A stretch of 64,000 bases of DNA from contig CAZQQU010000005.1 in NCBI GenBank assembly GCA_964595625.1, positions 1-64,000 of the forward strand, given 5' to 3'. Positions 63,124 to 64,000 of the stretch are shown in pieces (positions within the stretch are counted from its first letter, which is position 1; each line of letters opens with the position of its first letter). The notes beneath the pieces are model-generated. The model saw only the letters and a list, made by a program, of their open reading frames with translations, was not told the origin of the DNA and did no database searches. The position numbers and the translations under genes are program-made. The stretch comes from CAZQQU01 sp964595625. GTDB taxonomy: Bacteria > Bacteroidota > Bacteroidia > Flavobacteriales > Flavobacteriaceae.

Positions 63124-64000
63124 TGGAGACATTTTTTACTCCGGTTTCAAAACAAGTATTGGCCCATCGTGAAATACTCAAAGATAATGTGCTGGGCAAA
63201 CGCATGTCCATATATTCTACGGAAGGTGACTTTCCCGATTTAAGTCAATGTAAAATGGTTTTGTTTGGTGTGTGCGAATCTCGAAATTCAGAAAACTACC
63301 TCGGAAAACAACCTACCTTTGATGCCATTCGAATGTCGCTGTATTCTTTATATGAAGGAAACTGGCAATATCCCCTGGCCGATTTGGGGAATATTTTGGC
63401 CGGCGAAAGTGTGGCCGATACGTATTTTGCGGTAAAACAAACCATTGCCAAACTAATCTCACACAATATTATTCCTATTATTTTAGGAGGAAGTCAGGAT
63501 TTAACCTACGCCATTTACCGTGGGTATGATCAGTTTCCCAGAATGGTTAACCTGGTCAATATTGATAGTCGCTTTGATATTGGAAATACTGAAAATCCTA
63601 TTTCTTCCAAATCTTATGTAGGAAAAATGGTGGTCGACAAACCTTTTAATCTTCAAAATTATACCAATTTGGGCTACCAAACCTACTTCAACAGCCCCGA
63701 GGAGATTGATTTAGTGGAGCGCCTCTATTTTGAAAGTTACCGTCTGGGTGAACTTACGGGAGATATCACTTTAGCCGAGCCTGTATTGCGAGAAGCAGAT
63801 ATTGTTAGTTTTGATATCACGGCAATAAAAGCCTCAGAAATGAGTTATAGTGGATATATATCTCCCAATGGATTCGACGGAAGAGAAGCCTGTGCCCTAG
63901 CTCGCTATAGCGGAATTAGCAATCAGGTGAGTAGTTTTGGGATTTTTGAATTGGAAAATATAGAGCGCGAAAACGCCGCCTCTATGCTCATCGCACAAAT
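63123..64000 (+). CDS. Arginase/formimidoylglutamase-fold protein, C-terminus beyond the window, metal ligands degenerate
   Basis: The first 292 codons of an arginase-fold (ureohydrolase) protein starting METFFTPVSK; the frame stays open to base 64000. The fold is shown by IPIILGGSQDLTYA (residues 117-130), NLVNIDSRFDI (144-153) and IVSFDITAIKASEMSYSG. Compared with canonical GGDH, DAHxD and SxDxD metal motifs, the His of the first is Gln125, the His of the second is Arg150 and the second Asp of the third is Thr. It is probably not a manganese hydrolase. Overlaps topA by one base (TAATG). Confidence 0.82.
   Translation, partial: METFFTPVSKQVLAHREILKDNVLGKRMSIYSTEGDFPDLSQCKMVLFGVCESRNSENYLGKQPTFDAIRMSLYSLYEGNWQYPLADLGNILAGESVADTYFAVKQTIAKLISHNIIPIILGGSQDLTYAIYRGYDQFPRMVNLVNIDSRFDIGNTENPISSKSYVGKMVVDKPFNLQNYTNLGYQTYFNSPEEIDLVERLYFESYRLGELTGDITLAEPVLREADIVSFDITAIKASEMSYSGYISPNGFDGREACALARYSGISNQVSSFGIFELENIERENAASMLIAQ

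Noticed and set aside
1..64000. CRISPR array, prophage, transposase or integrase
   Set aside because: No regularly spaced direct repeats, phage structural genes or recombinase genes were seen.

Overview
The window is a 64 kb chromosomal segment from a member of the Bacteroidota, most probably family Flavobacteriaceae. Supporting signs are the low G+C, the many TAnnTTTG-type -7 promoter elements upstream of genes, an ATP synthase operon that lacks beta and epsilon genes, a SprE/PorW-like gliding and type IX secretion (T9SS) lipoprotein, a C-terminal T9SS sorting domain, an HYC_CC_PP-type protein next to a TonB receptor, and families such as DUF4254, DUF6168, DUF6341 and DUF6427. The genus cannot be fixed from sequence reading alone.

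Layout. 1-5.4 kb: 3' part-missing tRNA-Gly, mutS, a TrmH-family RNA methyltransferase, folK and an outer-membrane beta-barrel protein. 5.4-14.2 kb: the F1Fo ATP synthase operon atpBEFHAG (reverse strand, own promoter), preceded by sprE/porW-like, bactofilin, AtpZ and DUF6168 genes on the same strand. 14.3-20.6 kb: a PaaE-like flavin/2Fe-2S reductase, a GT9 glycosyltransferase, DUF4254, DUF6427, a single-gene cassette bracketed by inverted repeats with a strongly structured 110-bp repeat, DUF6341 and purD.

20.7-42.1 kb: a polysaccharide (O-antigen or capsule-like) locus. It encodes sugar nucleotide enzymes (UDP-glucose dehydrogenase, UDP-glucuronate decarboxylase, WecB, WecC), a WcaJ-like initiating transferase, glycosyltransferases of families GT2, GT4 and WecG/TagA, a Wzx flippase, three Wzy/ligase-like membrane proteins, a Wzz-like protein, two CapK/PaaK-like adenylating proteins, a bi-domain oxidoreductase and an alpha/alpha-toroid protein. 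Precursors would be made in the cytosol, assembled on undecaprenyl phosphate, flipped and polymerised.

42.2-45.2 kb: sufC, a small lipoprotein, sufB and an IscA/SufA-type gene; sufD and sufS do not follow. 45.4-50.1 kb: a tight four-gene operon for a MauG/MbnH-type dihaem peroxidase, an MbnP-family lipoprotein, a seven-repeat beta-propeller lipoprotein and a T9SS-sorted choice-of-anchor-B protein. 50.3-53.7 kb: an M16 protease pair, one active-site-bearing and one degenerate. 53.7-58.5 kb: an EamA transporter and metal-handling genes (two HMA proteins, a TonB receptor with a His-rich stretch, an HYC_CC_PP protein). 58.6-64 kb: a GAF-type methionine sulfoxide reductase relative, tyrS, topA and the start of an arginase-fold protein that has lost several metal ligands and runs off the window edge.

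The least explained items are the inverted-repeat cassette at 18.1-18.8 kb, which sits between a good promoter and DUF6427, and the MbnP/MbnH-like operon with its two extracytoplasmic partners.
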